Shown piece by piece: positions 21,958 through 31,990 of a stretch of 64,000 nt of DNA. Position 1 is the first letter of the stretch, and each line of letters starts with the position of its first letter. The DNA is from Bettongia penicillata ogilbyi (Eukaryota; Chordata; Mammalia; Diprotodontia; Potoroidae), in the NCBI GenBank assembly GCA_023548195.1, contig JAJHZJ010000751.1:2546501-2610500 (forward strand), written 5' to 3'. Below the pieces are notes generated by a model that ran no database searches, was not told the DNA's origin, and worked only from the letters and a program-made list of their open reading frames with translations. Both the position numbers and the translations under genes were made by a program.

Positions 21958-22490
21958 AACAATAGCTACCATTTATATAACACTTGAAAGTTTGCAAAGC
22001 ACTTTAGTCATATTATCTCATTTTATCCTCACAACAACCCTGTGAGATAGATGCTATATTAACACCATCTTATAGATGAGAAAAGTGAGATTAAGAGGTT
22101 TATCAGTTTCCCCCTATAACATAGAAAGTAACGAAGCAGAATATTTTCTCTTGTGTTATGTTTTGTTTTGTTTGGGTTTTTCTTATAGTTTCTTCCATTC
22201 ATTTTAATTCTTCTATGAAACACTAGTGTGAAAATGTGTTTCATAATAATGTATGTGTAGAACCTATATAAGATTATATGTCATCTTGGATAGGGAGTGG
22301 GAAAGGAGGAGGAAAAAACCTAAGACTTATGAAGTGATTGTAGAAAACTGAAAACAAATAAATTAATGATAAAAAAAAAAGAAATTAAAAAAAAGAAAGT
22401 AAGGGTTTAGAGTGGAATTTGAATTCAGGTCTTCTTGATTCTAAGGCTGTTTTTTAATTCACTCTGCCAGCTAGACTCTGAGGTCCCCTT
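21958..22490 (-). mobile_element. MIR SINE (antisense), split by an L1 3' UTR
   Basis: The left part (21958-22122) reads 'aaagtttgcaaagcacttta' and 'tatcctcacaacaaccctgt' through 'gatgagaaaagtgagatt'. The right part (22403-22490) continues with 'aatttgaattcaggtcttct' and 'cactctgccagctagactct'. Together they form one nearly complete MIR. Confidence 0.8.
22132..22393 (+). mobile_element. L1 3' UTR with poly-A, inserted in MIR
   Basis: 'agtttcttccattcatttta' 'attcttct', 'gtagaacctatataagatta' and 'gggagtgggaaaggagg' are the plus-strand L1 3' UTR, ending in an A-rich run. Matching 9-bp flanks (agaaagtaa at 22123-22131 and 22394-22402) mark the target-site duplication. Confidence 0.8.
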
Positions 22491-22734
22491 CATTTAGTTT
22501 AAAGATCAATATTTGAAATGGGCAATTATGAGAAAACATAGGGGGGATAAGTTATATACACAGATAAATATAATACAAATTTGAGTAGTAAGACATAAAG
22601 AGAACAGAATAGGAAACCTTATTGTAACCAGCCAAACTACACACATATATGACTGCACAAAGCATTATTTTCCTCAGTTGAATGAACGATTATTAAGCAA
22701 CCACAAGGGCTAAAATGCTTCATCAGGGTTTTCA

Positions 22735-23215
22735 CCCAAGTCCTTCAAAATTTGTCCCCAACCCACCTTTCTGGGTTTATTACTCATTTTGTCCACCAAG
22801 CATTTTATGTTCTGGTTAGACTGGATTGCTTGCTGTGGCTTATTTAGAGCATTCCATCTCTGGTCCGCTCCTTTGCTTAGACTGGCCTTCTTATCTATAA
22901 TGCCCTTTCTTTCTTCCCTCTTTGGACACTTAGAATCCTTACCATCTTTCAGATCTCAAGGAAGATCATCCCCTACATGACATTTACCCTGATCCCCTGG
23001 TTGCTAGCATCCACTCCCTCAAGTAAATTGTATTTTCTTGTTTCTATTTTATTTTCTTACCTTTATACCCACTACTCTTCCCCCACCCCTCCCCCTGACC
23101 AAATATAATGTAGATACATTTAGCGCAATGACTGTTCAATTTATTTTTGTATTCCTAGTGCATGGCACAATGCCTGGCATATGGTAGGTACTTAAATGCC
23201 GGTTAAATAACTCAT
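22735..23215 (+). mobile_element. L2 LINE 3' end
   Basis: Contains 'tagactggccttcttatcta', 'cagatctcaaggaagatca', 'gatcccctggttgctagcat' and the tail 'cacaatgcctggcatatggt' 'aggtactt'. The order matches the L2 3' region seen at 12260-13050. Confidence 0.7.
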
Positions 23216-23399
23216 TATTATGGACTTGCTGAGTCATGTGTTTGATATTTGAAGAGTGGTCTAGCTGAATTCTGAGAGGTTCATCATTAGATAAATGGAT
23301 TTTTTTTAGGCTAAAGATATTATTTTAAAGAAATATGTTTTACATACATACAAACATAGTTATACATATATGTTATTTTACTAAATATTACCCAACTGC

Positions 23400-25468
23400 A
23401 CTTTAAAATATTTTGGAAATTCATTTCTTAAAATTTTGAAATCCAAATACTTCCCCTCTTCCATCTGCTCTCCTATTCATCAGGAATACTTCAAAGTCCT
23501 CTATTTCTTTAAATACCTATTTCCCCCTAAAGAATTACACTGAATTTTGCTGCATAGATTATTTTTGGTTGTAATCTTGAGTCCCTTGCCTTCTGGAAAA
23601 TCATAATCAAAGTCCTCTACTTCTTTATGGTGGAAACTGCTAAATCCTGTGTGATTCTGAGTGTGACTTCAGAATCTTTGTCTTTCTGCCTCCTTAATCT
23701 GGAAACTCTGGAATTTAATTATAATATTATCAGGAGTTTTCATTTTTGGATTTCTTTCAGGAGATTGTTGGTGGATTCTTTCAATTTCTATTTTGGCTTC
23801 TGAACCTAAGATATTGAGAACACTTAGGTGGTGCAGAGGATAGAGTAGCAGATCAAGAGTCAGGAAGGCTCATCTTCCTAAGTTTAAATTTGGACTCAGA
23901 TACTTACTAGCTGTGTTACCCTGGACAGTTCACTTAACCTTGTTTTCCTCAGTTTCTTCATCTGTAAAATGAGGTGGAGAAGGAAAGGGCAAACCACTCC
24001 AGCATCTTTGCCAAGAAAACCCCAAATGAAGTCATGAAAACTGGACAAGACTGAAAAAGATGCTGAACAACAGCCACAACTTAAAACAGCAGTTCTGTTT
24101 CCCCTTATAATTTTTGAAGTATGATTTCTAGCCTCTTGCTTTGATCATAGTTTTTGGGTGTAATTTCTTCAATTATCTCTTCTAATTTCTTTGGTATTAT
24201 CTCTACTATGTTCTAGGTCAGTTGTTTTTCCAAGGAGATGTTTTTCTTCTATTTTTTTATTCTTCTGAATTTGTTTTGTTGTTTCTTGATGTCTTATATA
24301 GCCATTAGCTTGCTCTTGCCCAATTTTTTTTTTAAGAAATTGCTTTCTTCAGTCAGTCTTTGTACTCCCCCCACCCCCCATTTGACAAATTCTGGTTTTT
24401 AAGGAGTTATATTCATCAGTAAAGTTTTTTTCCACCTCTTTTTCCATTTGGCCAATTCTGTTTTCTTAAAAACATTATTTTCTTTAATAATTTTGATGCC
24501 TCCTTTACCTAACTGTTGTCTTTCCATAATTTTCTTCCTTTGCTCTTATCCAGTTAACCAATGTTTCCTTTACCACTCATTTGATTTTGAAAAACACTTT
24601 TAGCTCTTCCAGGAATTCTTGCTGGAGTAGTATCCAATTCATATTTTTTCCTTTGAAGCTTTGCTTACAGCTGTTTTGACATCATGCACATAATCTTCTT
24701 CTGAACTTATATCTTGATTTTCCCTGTCACCATAGAAACATTTTATGGTCAGGTTCATTTTTATAATGTTTGCTCATTTCCCCACCCATTTCTTGCCTTT
24801 GTAATTAATTTTTAAAGTTGAGCTTTGTTCTTAGCTTGGGAGTGTTAGAGGGACATGTTCTCAAGTTTCAGCTTTTTCAAATTTCTGTTTTCAGAGCTAG
24901 TTCTGGGGACTTGTAAGTTTTTGGTGCTTCTAAGGTGATGTAACCCAGGAAGATATGTGGTCAGTGCTCCCCTGGTCTGAACTTTGATCTTTAACTTTGG
25001 GATCAAAACAATATTTCTCCATACGGCCTCAGGAATGAAAGTGGTCATCCATGCCCTTAAACTGTGACCCAGAAATGGGTATCGGTAAAGGAAATGCCAA
25101 ACAGCATCAAATACTTTTCCCAGTGCTGGCAGAGGTGTCCTCTGTAATGTTTTTCTGACCAGTTTCCAGGTCCTCTTACCACCTCTGGCCTGAGAGCTCA
25201 CATAGCTGCTGCTCCTTCTGTTGTCAGCACCTAGTCTCACCATTGGTGTAGGATTCCTATGTCCTCTGGGTCAGCATCCAATCTAGTGTCCCAAGTGTCT
25301 CCTGATTTCCAAAAGTGTCCTGGGCTGGAAGGTTTCACTGTGACCTTTTGTTGTCTCTATCACTTCAGAATTTGATTTTAGGTGTTATTTTAAATTTGTT
25401 TGTGTGGGAATATTGGGAGAACTCAGATAACTGCTTTCTCTATTCTGTCATCTTGGTCCTGTCCCTGG
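23400..25468 (-). mobile_element. 5'-complete L1, ORF1 without ORF2 (HAL1-like)
   Basis: On the minus strand the element starts at about 25468 with 'ccaggaccaagatgacagaa', an L1-type start with a CCAAGATG(A)C YY1-like site (25447-25456). It continues through a 5' UTR and a decayed ORF1: a coiled-coil region at about 24120-24650 and the RNA-binding region at about 23560-23800, whose antisense 'tcaggagttttcatttttgg' encodes the conserved PKNENS-type stretch before the RRM. L1 3' UTR-like sequence follows directly (23400-23480), with no ORF2. That layout is the definition of HAL1, but ORF2 loss by deletion is also possible. Confidence 0.6.
23818..24082 (+). mobile_element. Marsupial CORE-SINE inserted in L1 ORF1
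   Basis: Head 'cttaggtggtgcagaggata', body 'ctagctgtgttaccctggac', 'cctcagtttcttcatctgta', 'tgccaagaaaaccccaaatg' and end 'gatgctgaacaacagcc'. Nearly full length. It splits the ORF1 sequence of the surrounding L1; no clear target-site duplication seen. Confidence 0.88.
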
Positions 25469-25647
25469 AATTCATGCTACAGATATTTTGCCATACTTTT
25501 TCCTACATAAGAAAGAGATTACCATCTGCCTTTGTCAACCACTTTTGGAGAGAGTCTTTCCTTCTTTTTTGATTAGTGTTTTTTTTTGTGAAATTTTATT
25601 TATTTCACTAAATTATTCAAATCATATGAATTTTTTATGTTGGAAAT

Positions 25648-26160
25648 TTTTTTATTGCAGTTGGAGGGAGATCACTGGATTCAGTTTAGGTAATTCCAAT
25701 TTTGTTGGCAATATCGAAAGTATATAGTCCTGAGCAAGTCAGACCTAGACCTTCTCTGCATCAGGCCAGATCAGTGTTGATGCAGTGTTGACCTCGGCTA
25801 TACTGGTGTCACATAGCTTCTTTTTTCCCTGCTTGATCTGATGCTTGTCCAACTTGATGCCCACAGTGAAGATGAGGATGTTGTCCTCAATCTTCTTTAC
25901 AACAGACTCAGTGGTCAAGGAAAACTTAATGCTGGCATGGTGATCCAGCTTGTTTCTCTGAGTGGCATTTTCTGAGGGTATCTGGGTTGCCTTTGCCGAC
26001 TTAGTATCTTGAATCACTAGATAGTGAGAGATGTTCATATCTCTTTCTGGATATCCTTCAATGCTACCTTCTTGGTCTTTTAGGCCTTGGATTTGGCTTC
26101 TGTCTTGGAGAAAAAAGCTGCACCTTTCTTCATCTTTGGCACCATCTTGGGGCCATGGAA
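25648..26160 (-). pseudogene. RPL23A: Processed pseudogene of ribosomal protein L23a (uL23)
   Basis: RPL23A encodes a 60S ribosomal subunit protein near the exit tunnel; this copy cannot make it. On the minus strand a start codon (26145-26143) gives [20 protein letters not shown] (parent [20 protein letters not shown]) and then an in-frame stop. After frameshifts the conserved core reads [24 protein letters not shown] and [11 protein letters not shown], and the extreme C-terminus DIANKIGIT is followed by TAA (25688-25686). The copy has no introns, covers about the full 156-codon length, and has AATAAA (25656-25651) after the stop. Nearby residues differ from the parent (missing 'AYVRLAPDY' region is garbled), so it is clearly dead. 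Confidence 0.92.
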
Positions 26161-26167
26161 AATGTTC

Positions 26168-26425
26168 TAAACATTCATTTTTTAAAAATTTGAGTTCTAA
26201 ATTCTCTCACTGTTTTCCACCCCTTGAGAAGGCAAGCAATATGATAGGTATCATACATGTGAAATAATGCAAAACATTTCCATATTATGTATGGTGCAAA
26301 AGAAAATACGTAAAAACCCAAGAAAAATAAATTTTAAAAGTATGTATCAATTTTCACTCAGAGTTCATTAGAGTGTCTCTTTTTGCATGAGATAACTGGT
26401 TCATTTTAGAATATACAATTTTAGA
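26168..26425 (-). mobile_element. L1 3' end fragment next to the RPL23A copy
   Basis: 'acattcattttttaaaaatt' 'tgagttctaaattctctc' and 'gagaaggcaagcaatatgat' are reversed L1 3' UTR; the reading continues to about 26425. On the minus strand this L1 piece sits immediately upstream of the RPL23A copy, without a poly-A between them. Confidence 0.7.
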
Positions 26426-26452
26426 ATATACAATACAATTTAGAATATACAA
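26404..26452. repeat. Short tandem array of a 15-bp unit
   Basis: Two perfect copies of ttttagaatatacaa (26404-26418, 26419-26433), a 5-bp spacer, then a third copy lacking one T (26439-26452). Confidence 0.9.
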
Positions 26453-26474
26453 TTTACATACCTAGAATTTGAAT

Positions 26475-26597
26475 AGCAATGTAATATAGTGAGTAGAGAG
26501 ACATTTTGGAAGTCAGGAAGTTCTTGGTTCGAGATTTTCCTCTAGCATATACTGGTTATATAATCCTGAGAAAGTCACTTACTTCCTCAGCACGTTA
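26475..26597 (+). mobile_element. MIR-like SINE fragment
   Basis: 'gaagtcaggaagttcttggt' 'tcgagatttt' and 'atataatcctgagaaagtca' 'cttacttcctcag' follow the SINE order of A/B-box-like head, gtgaccctgggcaagtcacttaac, cctcag. Confidence 0.55.
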
Positions 26598-26762
26598 TGC
26601 CAGGAGTATCAATCTCAAATATAAATGGATTAGAAAATCACAGAATAACATTATCAACCTTGTATTTTTATTAAATATTTCCCAATTACATTTTCATCTG
26701 ATTTGAGTAGCACTCTATAAAGTTTTGTGACTTGCATGCTGACCAGTTTGACATCCCTGCTT
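26598..26762. mobile_element. hAT-like non-autonomous DNA transposon
   Basis: The left end 'gagtatcaatctcaaat' and right end 'gtttgacatccctgctttag' are degenerate forms of the GGTGTCAAAC/GTTTGACACC inverted ends seen at 15183-15374. The interior shares 'ttaaatatttcccaattaca' with members of this family. About 165 bp. Confidence 0.55.
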
Positions 26763-27419
26763 TAGGCAATTCTCTAAAACTAAAGGTTTCAGAGAAGGTG
26801 CTGACCAGCATTTCCAGAGAGAGTTTGGTCAGCTAGAAATGGACCCCTCTTGAAATCACAGGTCTAGTCTCTAGCTATTTCTGCCTCTGATACTACACTC
26901 AGTTCTAGGCTTAACCAAGAAAGGGAGGCATCACTCACTATAGCTACTTTAGCCACAGAACAACACTATCCAACAGCCTTCTGTGCCAGTGAAAATGTCA
27001 AGCATCATAATTTCCAAATGACAGAAAAAGACAGTCTCCTACGACACTAAACACAATAGCTGCTTTATACAAAAGATAGGTGCTTCTGAGGGTTGTACTG
27101 TATTCCAGATCAGAGCCACTAGGAACGATGCTGATGATTTAATTTTGTAAACTCACATTCCAAGAAGCTCAGCATGCCCGTTCCACAATTGAAAGGGGAC
27201 AAAAAAGTGCTCTTACACTCTGTGTTCTAGCACCAATATCCTCGGGCTCCAATCAGTCAGGAGAAGAAAGCAAGATTTTTGCCTGCTGTGATGTTAAAAA
27301 CTGTCTCTGCAGGGTCAACTGTTGCAGTACCCAAACAGGACTGTTTGAGATAATCAAGTCACCTTTCAGACAAATCCCGAGGAAAGGCAGTCTTACAGTC
27401 TTTTAACTAGCAAAAATAA
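26763..27419. other. Unassigned DNA
   Basis: No repeat recognised over about 650 bp and no coding potential. Possibly unique sequence. Confidence 0.45.
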
Positions 27420-27668
27420 AATAATAATTATGATAAATAGCATTTATATAGCATTTTAAACTTTAGAAGCCCTTTAAAACATCTCATTTAATCCTCACGA
27501 CAGTCTTGAGAGGTCGGTGCTGTTAATATCCTTATATTACAGTTGAAAAAATGGAGGCAGGCAGAGGTTAAGTGACTCACCCAGTAAACAAGTGTCTAAG
27601 GTTGGTTTTGAATTCAGATCTTCCTGACTCCAGGCCTGGTACTTTGTATTCTAGGTCACCTCGCTAGC
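27420..27668 (-). mobile_element. Near full-length MIR SINE (antisense)
   Basis: 'gcatttatatagcattttaa', 'aatcctcacgacagtcttga', 'aggcagaggttaagtgactc' and 'gaattcagatcttcctgact' give the complete reversed MIR order. Confidence 0.9.
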
Positions 27669-27784
27669 AAGATACACCCGTTCTCAGTGCGTTGTAATAT
27701 CTGTGTTAATACTTTCAATCAAAATAATCCTTCTTCCAGAAAGAACGAAAGCACCACTTAACAATGGATCTTGATACTAGCCAC

Positions 27785-27900
27785 ATGTGGCATCTTGGAT
27801 GGTAGGCTTGACTTTGAATTAGAACCACACGGGTTTTAATCCGGCCTCTGGCATTTATCAGCTGTGTGACCATGGGGAATTATCTTGACCTCTCTGAGCC
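27785..27900 (+). mobile_element. MIR SINE head and core
   Basis: 'tttaatccggcctctggcat' 'ttatcagctgtgtgacc' and 'cttgacctctctgagcct' match the plus-strand MIR. Confidence 0.7.
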
Positions 27901-28059
27901 TGGATGGAGAAAGAGGGAGGAAATTTCTAAACTGATAGAATGAGAGGGTTTTAATGACTTGATTGAGAGACTATATGAAGTGAGTTCTTGATGAAATTAA
28001 AGGAAATAATAAGTCATATCAAACTATTTTAGATCATCTTCATCCTTATCCTCATCAAA

Positions 28060-28240
28060 GACATTCATGTAGTATTTAAAAAATGGCAAAGTACTCTCCA
28101 TTTATTTTTTTCATTAAGGCCACATAATAATCCTGTGAAATAGGGACTGCAAATATCGTTATCCTGGTTTTCTAGATGGGGAAACTGAGGCTCAGAGAGA
28201 CTAAATAAAATCTTCCCAAGATCAGAAATCAACTTGAATG
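28060..28240 (-). mobile_element. MIR SINE (antisense)
   Basis: 'gatggggaaactgaggctca' 'gagagactaaataaaatctt' is the reversed MIR core; 'aataatcctgtgaaatagg' precedes it as expected. Confidence 0.75.
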
Positions 28241-28429
28241 CATCAAGGAAAATAAGATACTCTCCAAGTATCTCTTCATTTATTCTGTGTGTCCACCCCC
28301 TTGGAAGTTATTTTTGCTCTATCAAGTTCAATAGATGTTATTTACCGTTGCCCCACTCAGGCAAATAAGTAATCATATCCCTCCTTTGTCGCTCCTCATT
28401 AATTTTTTTTTGTTAGGGTGAAGGTAGAT

Positions 28430-28585
28430 GATGGACCTGTGATTTCATTGTGTTTCGACATTCTCGGTGATGAAACTGTCAATCAATGCGCACCAACGAC
28501 TTAGAGTCTTAGAAAGTTACTTGATGCTCCAAGAGGTCAGATGACTTGACCAGGGTCAGTCAGCCTTTATGCGTCAGAAGTGAGG
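28430..28585 (-). mobile_element. Marsupial CORE-SINE, second subfamily (antisense)
   Basis: 'cattctcggtgatgaaactg', 'caatcaatgcgcaccaacga', 'cttagagtcttagaaagtta' and 'gaggtcagatgacttgacca' match a marsupial SINE whose antisense has ctcggtgaggaaactccctctaccaatgcagatcggcacc. A related copy lies at 37395-37615. Confidence 0.65.
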
Positions 28586-28587
28586 CA

Positions 28588-28720
28588 TGAACCAGTCAGT
28601 CAGTCAGTAAGTATTGCCAGGCATTGTGCTAAATCCTTGGGATGCAAAGAAAGACAAAAGACAGCCCCTGCCCTTTAGAAAGTCCCTTTCTAATGAGGGA
28701 GAACAAAGTCATCTTGGCTC
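28588..28720 (-). mobile_element. L2 LINE 3' terminus (antisense)
   Basis: Begins with a 'cagtcagtcagtcagtaagt' simple-repeat end and continues 'ccaggcattgtgctaaatcc' 'ttgggatgcaaagaaagaca' and 'agcccctgccctttagaaag', the reversed L2 terminus. Confidence 0.8.
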
Positions 28721-29559
28721 TGAGTGCTCCATCCATTACACAGAGTTGTTTCTCTTTCCCCACTATATCTATGAGCAAAGCTACCAACCACAGAACAGCA
28801 AAACCCATGTTTGTTGCCTGGAGATTCCACAGCAGCCTGGGCTCCTTACAAACCTCAGCATTCCTTGCACTATTTTTAGAGTGATGACCTATGATCATAA
28901 AGTCATCCTCTGTTATTTCCCTCATTTTCATCCTCTGGAAAGATCTTTTTATGTTTTGAACATCTGAGTCCATCGGTAAGTTGTTTGTGCATCCTCATCC
29001 ATCTCTTAGAACAACTCCCATTTTCCTTCCTTTTTGGATTTGTTTCTCTTTCTGTCTTCAGAATTTCATTCTTGAGATTTTCCATATCAGGGCCTGACTT
29101 CTCCAGTAGAATTTTAGTCTATGAGATCTTACCTATTTTTTCTCTGTGCTCTTTTAAATTTCCTTCCTTAAAATACCAAGCCCATGCCAGACTATCTTTG
29201 GCTTTCCTCTCCTATTCTCTTATAGACTGTAGGAGGGAAGGATTGCTTGCCTGCAAAGTTGCCATCATTTCTATTGTAGAAAAAAAGATAAAATAAAAAA
29301 AAATTCCTGTTAGTGAGAATCAGATCTGGTATAGAATTTCTCCTTGTTGGCTTCTCTGCCTTTTGAAAGATGAAGTTATTATTAAAGAAACTCAAGAAGT
29401 CCTTATTTTCTTCCTTTTTGGCAGCAAAAGGGAGAGAGCTTCAACAGGTGATTGGATAATTGAAGTCTCTCATTACTACTCTCTCATGGCTTTTTTATGT
29501 TCATTTGGTGTATAGTATATTTGATGACAAAATTGCTTCTGTTCATGAGTCATAAAGTC
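28721..29559. other. Unassigned DNA
   Basis: Open frames of 103-117 codons occur on both strands and overlap each other, with no recognised domain. The segment near 29430-29500 ('gtgattggataattgaagtc' 'tctcattacta') vaguely recalls an antisense CR1 region but is not secure. Confidence 0.4.
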
Positions 29560-29861
29560 ATGAGGACCTGATAAACTACATCCTGGGTACTGAAAGAACT
29601 TGCAGATGTTACTGCCCAGCCCCTGAGCATGTCATTTGAATGGTTTTGAAGCATGGCAGAAGAATTGCAAGACTATGGAAGGATGGACGTTGTGCCAATG
29701 TTTAGAAAAAGAGAACAGAGCCTGAAAATTATGATCAACGGAATTTACCTTCAATCCTGGGGAAATTCCAGGGCAAATCATTAAGGAGATGGTTAGTAAA
29801 TACATTAAAAAAAGAAAGTGGTAATCACAGAGAACCAGCATGAGTTCATGAAGGACAGGTT

Positions 29862-29925
29862 AACACAGTCCATGGTACATAGTAGGCATTTAATATATGT
29901 TTATTTATTAACTGTCAGTATAAAT
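29862..29925 (+). mobile_element. L2/MIR-type 3' tail inside L3
   Basis: 'catggtacatagtaggcatt' 'taatatatgtttattt' is the tail of the L2/MIR group interrupting the L3 reading. Confidence 0.6.
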
Positions 29926-30019
29926 ACAGCAACTTTTTGGCACTAAGCAGCACTAAACTATTTTGAATATTATGTACCTAGAGTATACTTTAGTGAAGTA
30001 TTTGATAAAATTCCAACCA

Positions 30020-30110
30020 CTTTGGTTTCTTTGCCAAGAAGACCCTAAATGGGGTCATGAAGAATCTTGGCCATGGCTGAAAAGACTGAACAAAAACAAC
30101 AAATCATATT
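30020..30110 (+). mobile_element. Marsupial SINE 3' end inside L3
   Basis: 'gccaagaagaccctaaatgg' 'ggtcatgaagaatcttgg' and 'actgaacaaaaacaaca' are the last 90 bp of the WSINE/MAR-type SINE. Confidence 0.75.
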
Positions 30111-30839
30111 TTTATAGTTGGAAAGATTCAGAGATGTGATTTAGATGGTAATAGTCCAATGGCAAGAGGTCTCCAGTGGAATGTCCCAGGGATCTGTGCT
30201 TCGGTTTGTGCTGTTTAACGTTTTTATTAATGATATGTACAGAGTAAAAAATGATCTGCTTGTGGATTTTGCAGAATGCACAAAGCTGAGAAGGATAGCT
30301 AAGTGTTAGATGAGAAAGCCTGGATTGAATAGAATCTTGAATGGATAGAACATTGGGCTGAATTCATGCATATACTGGAAAATGTTTAACTGGCTTTACT
30401 AAAAAAAGTATGCATGAATAATTTCAGTTTAATATGCATTATTGATATTTTTTTCCATCCCTTCTTAAGTCCAGATAATCAACAAAACATTACATCATGC
30501 CAAGATTTGTTGCATTTGCTTATCTCTGAGGTGCAAATGTTCACACTGAAAATTTAACAATTGGTTCTCAGGTGCTGTTTTGAGTTGACTCCAGAATGTC
30601 TCAACCTAATCTAAAAACATATTTTAATTGGGATGAATGCAAAATATTATTGGGTTTAGAAAATCACCTTTAGATGTACAGCACTAGGGAGTGATTATTA
30701 GAAAACAGTTTGTCAAGAAAAGAAGATTGAGGGACTTTTTCTTTCCTATAAACTTTACATGAGGCATCAGTGGGAGTACGGCTATCAAACCAAAGTTCAC
30801 GTACATGTGGGTTGCATTGAGAGAGGAATACCTTCCATG

Positions 30840-31068
30840 TAGATGGGTGTTGTTGTGTTTGGTTTTCATTCTTGAAGTGAATCATGACATCAGGATGATG
30901 ACATGACTTGCAGTTGACTTTGATTTGAGTGAGTTGGTGCAAGGTCACCAACCTCACTTTCTCCTCCTGAGCCATCTGGGTCCAGTGGCCTGATATTCAT
31001 CAGGATTACTGGAGATGGTCCAGGATGCAATGGGAGACCCTAGCCCTTTCAGGCTGATATCTGCTTTG
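30840..31068 (-). mobile_element. RTE LINE / MAR1 tail (antisense)
   Basis: Reversed, it reads like the tail of the MAR1 SINE at 13659-13974: 'atattcatcaggattactgg' and 'ggtcaccaacctcactttct' correspond to gtaatcctgatgaatat and agtgaggttggtgacc. It interrupts the plus-strand L3. The left boundary is uncertain; 30396-30839 is also foreign to L3 and unassigned. Confidence 0.7.
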
Positions 31069-31288
31069 TAGTTTTTCTCAGTTGGACCACTGCTGAAATA
31101 TTGTATTCAGTTCTTGGTGTCAGAATAAGAATGACATTAAGAAGTCAGAAGAGGACATGCAAAATGGCCAAGGACTTCAAGTCCATGTTATATCAGGACA
31201 AGTATAAAGGTCATGGAAGTATGTGTTCAGCTTGAACAAGAGAAGACTGGCTAGGGAGGTGGGGGAAGACAGACATGATAATTCTTTT

Positions 31289-31429
31289 TATCCTTGTCCA
31301 GGGAGAAGGGGAGGTTAGGAAATTGGGGTTAAGTGACGTGCCCAAGTAAGTGTCAAATGTCTGAGGTTGGATTTGAATTCAGGTCCTTCTGACTTGTGCT
31401 CTATATACTGTACCACTTAGCTGGCCTTC
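31289..31429 (-). mobile_element. Marsupial SINE head/core with perfect target-site duplication
   Basis: 'ggggttaagtgacgtgccca' 'ag', 'tgaggttggatttgaattca' 'ggtccttctg' and 'gtaccacttagctggcc' are the reversed MAR1-type SINE. The perfect 11-bp duplication ataattctttt (31278-31288 and 31430-31440) flanks it within the L3. Confidence 0.88.
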
Positions 31430-31849
31430 ATAATTCTTTTCAAGTATTTAAAAGGATTTTATGTAAAGGAAGGATTAGATTTGTTCCATTTGCTGCTAGT
31501 AAGTAGACTCAGAAGCAATTTGTGTGGTTTCAGAAGTAGTATTCAGGCTTGATTTGGGGAAAAAGTTTCTGATCAATTAAAGTCATACAGAAGTGGAATA
31601 GGTGGAATGGGAGGTGGTGACTTCTTCCTCACTGGAGGTCTTCATGCAAAGTCTGGACCATTACGAATGAAGTAGTTGAATATGTCAGTGTAGCAATTCC
31701 TTTTTGAGTATGGGTTGAGTCAGATGATTATTGGATTTCCAGTAAGTTACATAGCAGTTTTGAGACTGAGAAATCCTCTAATTTACAAAGAAGATGCCAG
31801 CCTGCATTGGTAGAGGGAATTGTTTCTCCTTGAAGTTCACATCTAGTAA

Positions 31850-31990
31850 TTATTCTCTTGCTTTTATTTCAAAAAATGAGGAAACTGAGAATTAAAGTGA
31901 TTGCATGATTTGACTGCTCTCAAAACTACAAAAGTGTCAGAGATAAGATTTGAATCTAATATTCTCCTACCTGTAAGTCTAGGACCCTTC
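31850..31990 (-). mobile_element. MIR SINE (antisense)
   Basis: 'aaatgaggaaactgagaatt' 'aaagtgattgcatgatttga' and 'agataagatttgaatctaat' match reversed MIR. The flanking 31991-32599 holds only a weak L2/MIR-like tail near 32340-32395 ('gtagtagactctcaataaat'). Confidence 0.65.

Larger units (their letters stand above)
29560..31790 (+). mobile_element. L3/CR1 LINE (reverse transcriptase to 3' end), interrupted
   Basis: The plus-strand CR1/L3 includes 'gaaaattatgatcaacggaa', 'cacagagaaccagcatgagt', and at about 30185-30290 a decayed RT: SQGSVLRFVLFNVFINDMY (CR1: PQGSVLGPVLFNIFINDLD), then DFAECTKL in place of the catalytic FADDTK motif. After inserts the 3' part reads 'ccactgctgaaatattgtat' 'tcagttcttgg' and 'tcactggaggtcttcatgca'. 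Inserts: tail 29862-29925, SINE tail 30020-30110, RTE-related 30396-31068, SINE 31289-31429. Confidence 0.8.

Noticed and set aside
25745..26038. 97-codon open frame with strong RPL23A similarity as a functional ribosomal protein gene
   Set aside because: It covers only the middle of the protein, starts after an upstream in-frame stop and frameshifts, lacks introns, and the region after IRPD is garbled. A processed pseudogene explains all of this.
28614..28973. Two overlapping 114-117-codon frames on opposite strands
   Set aside because: Both begin inside a reversed L2 end, overlap each other fully and show no domain or start context; coding is unlikely though not excluded.
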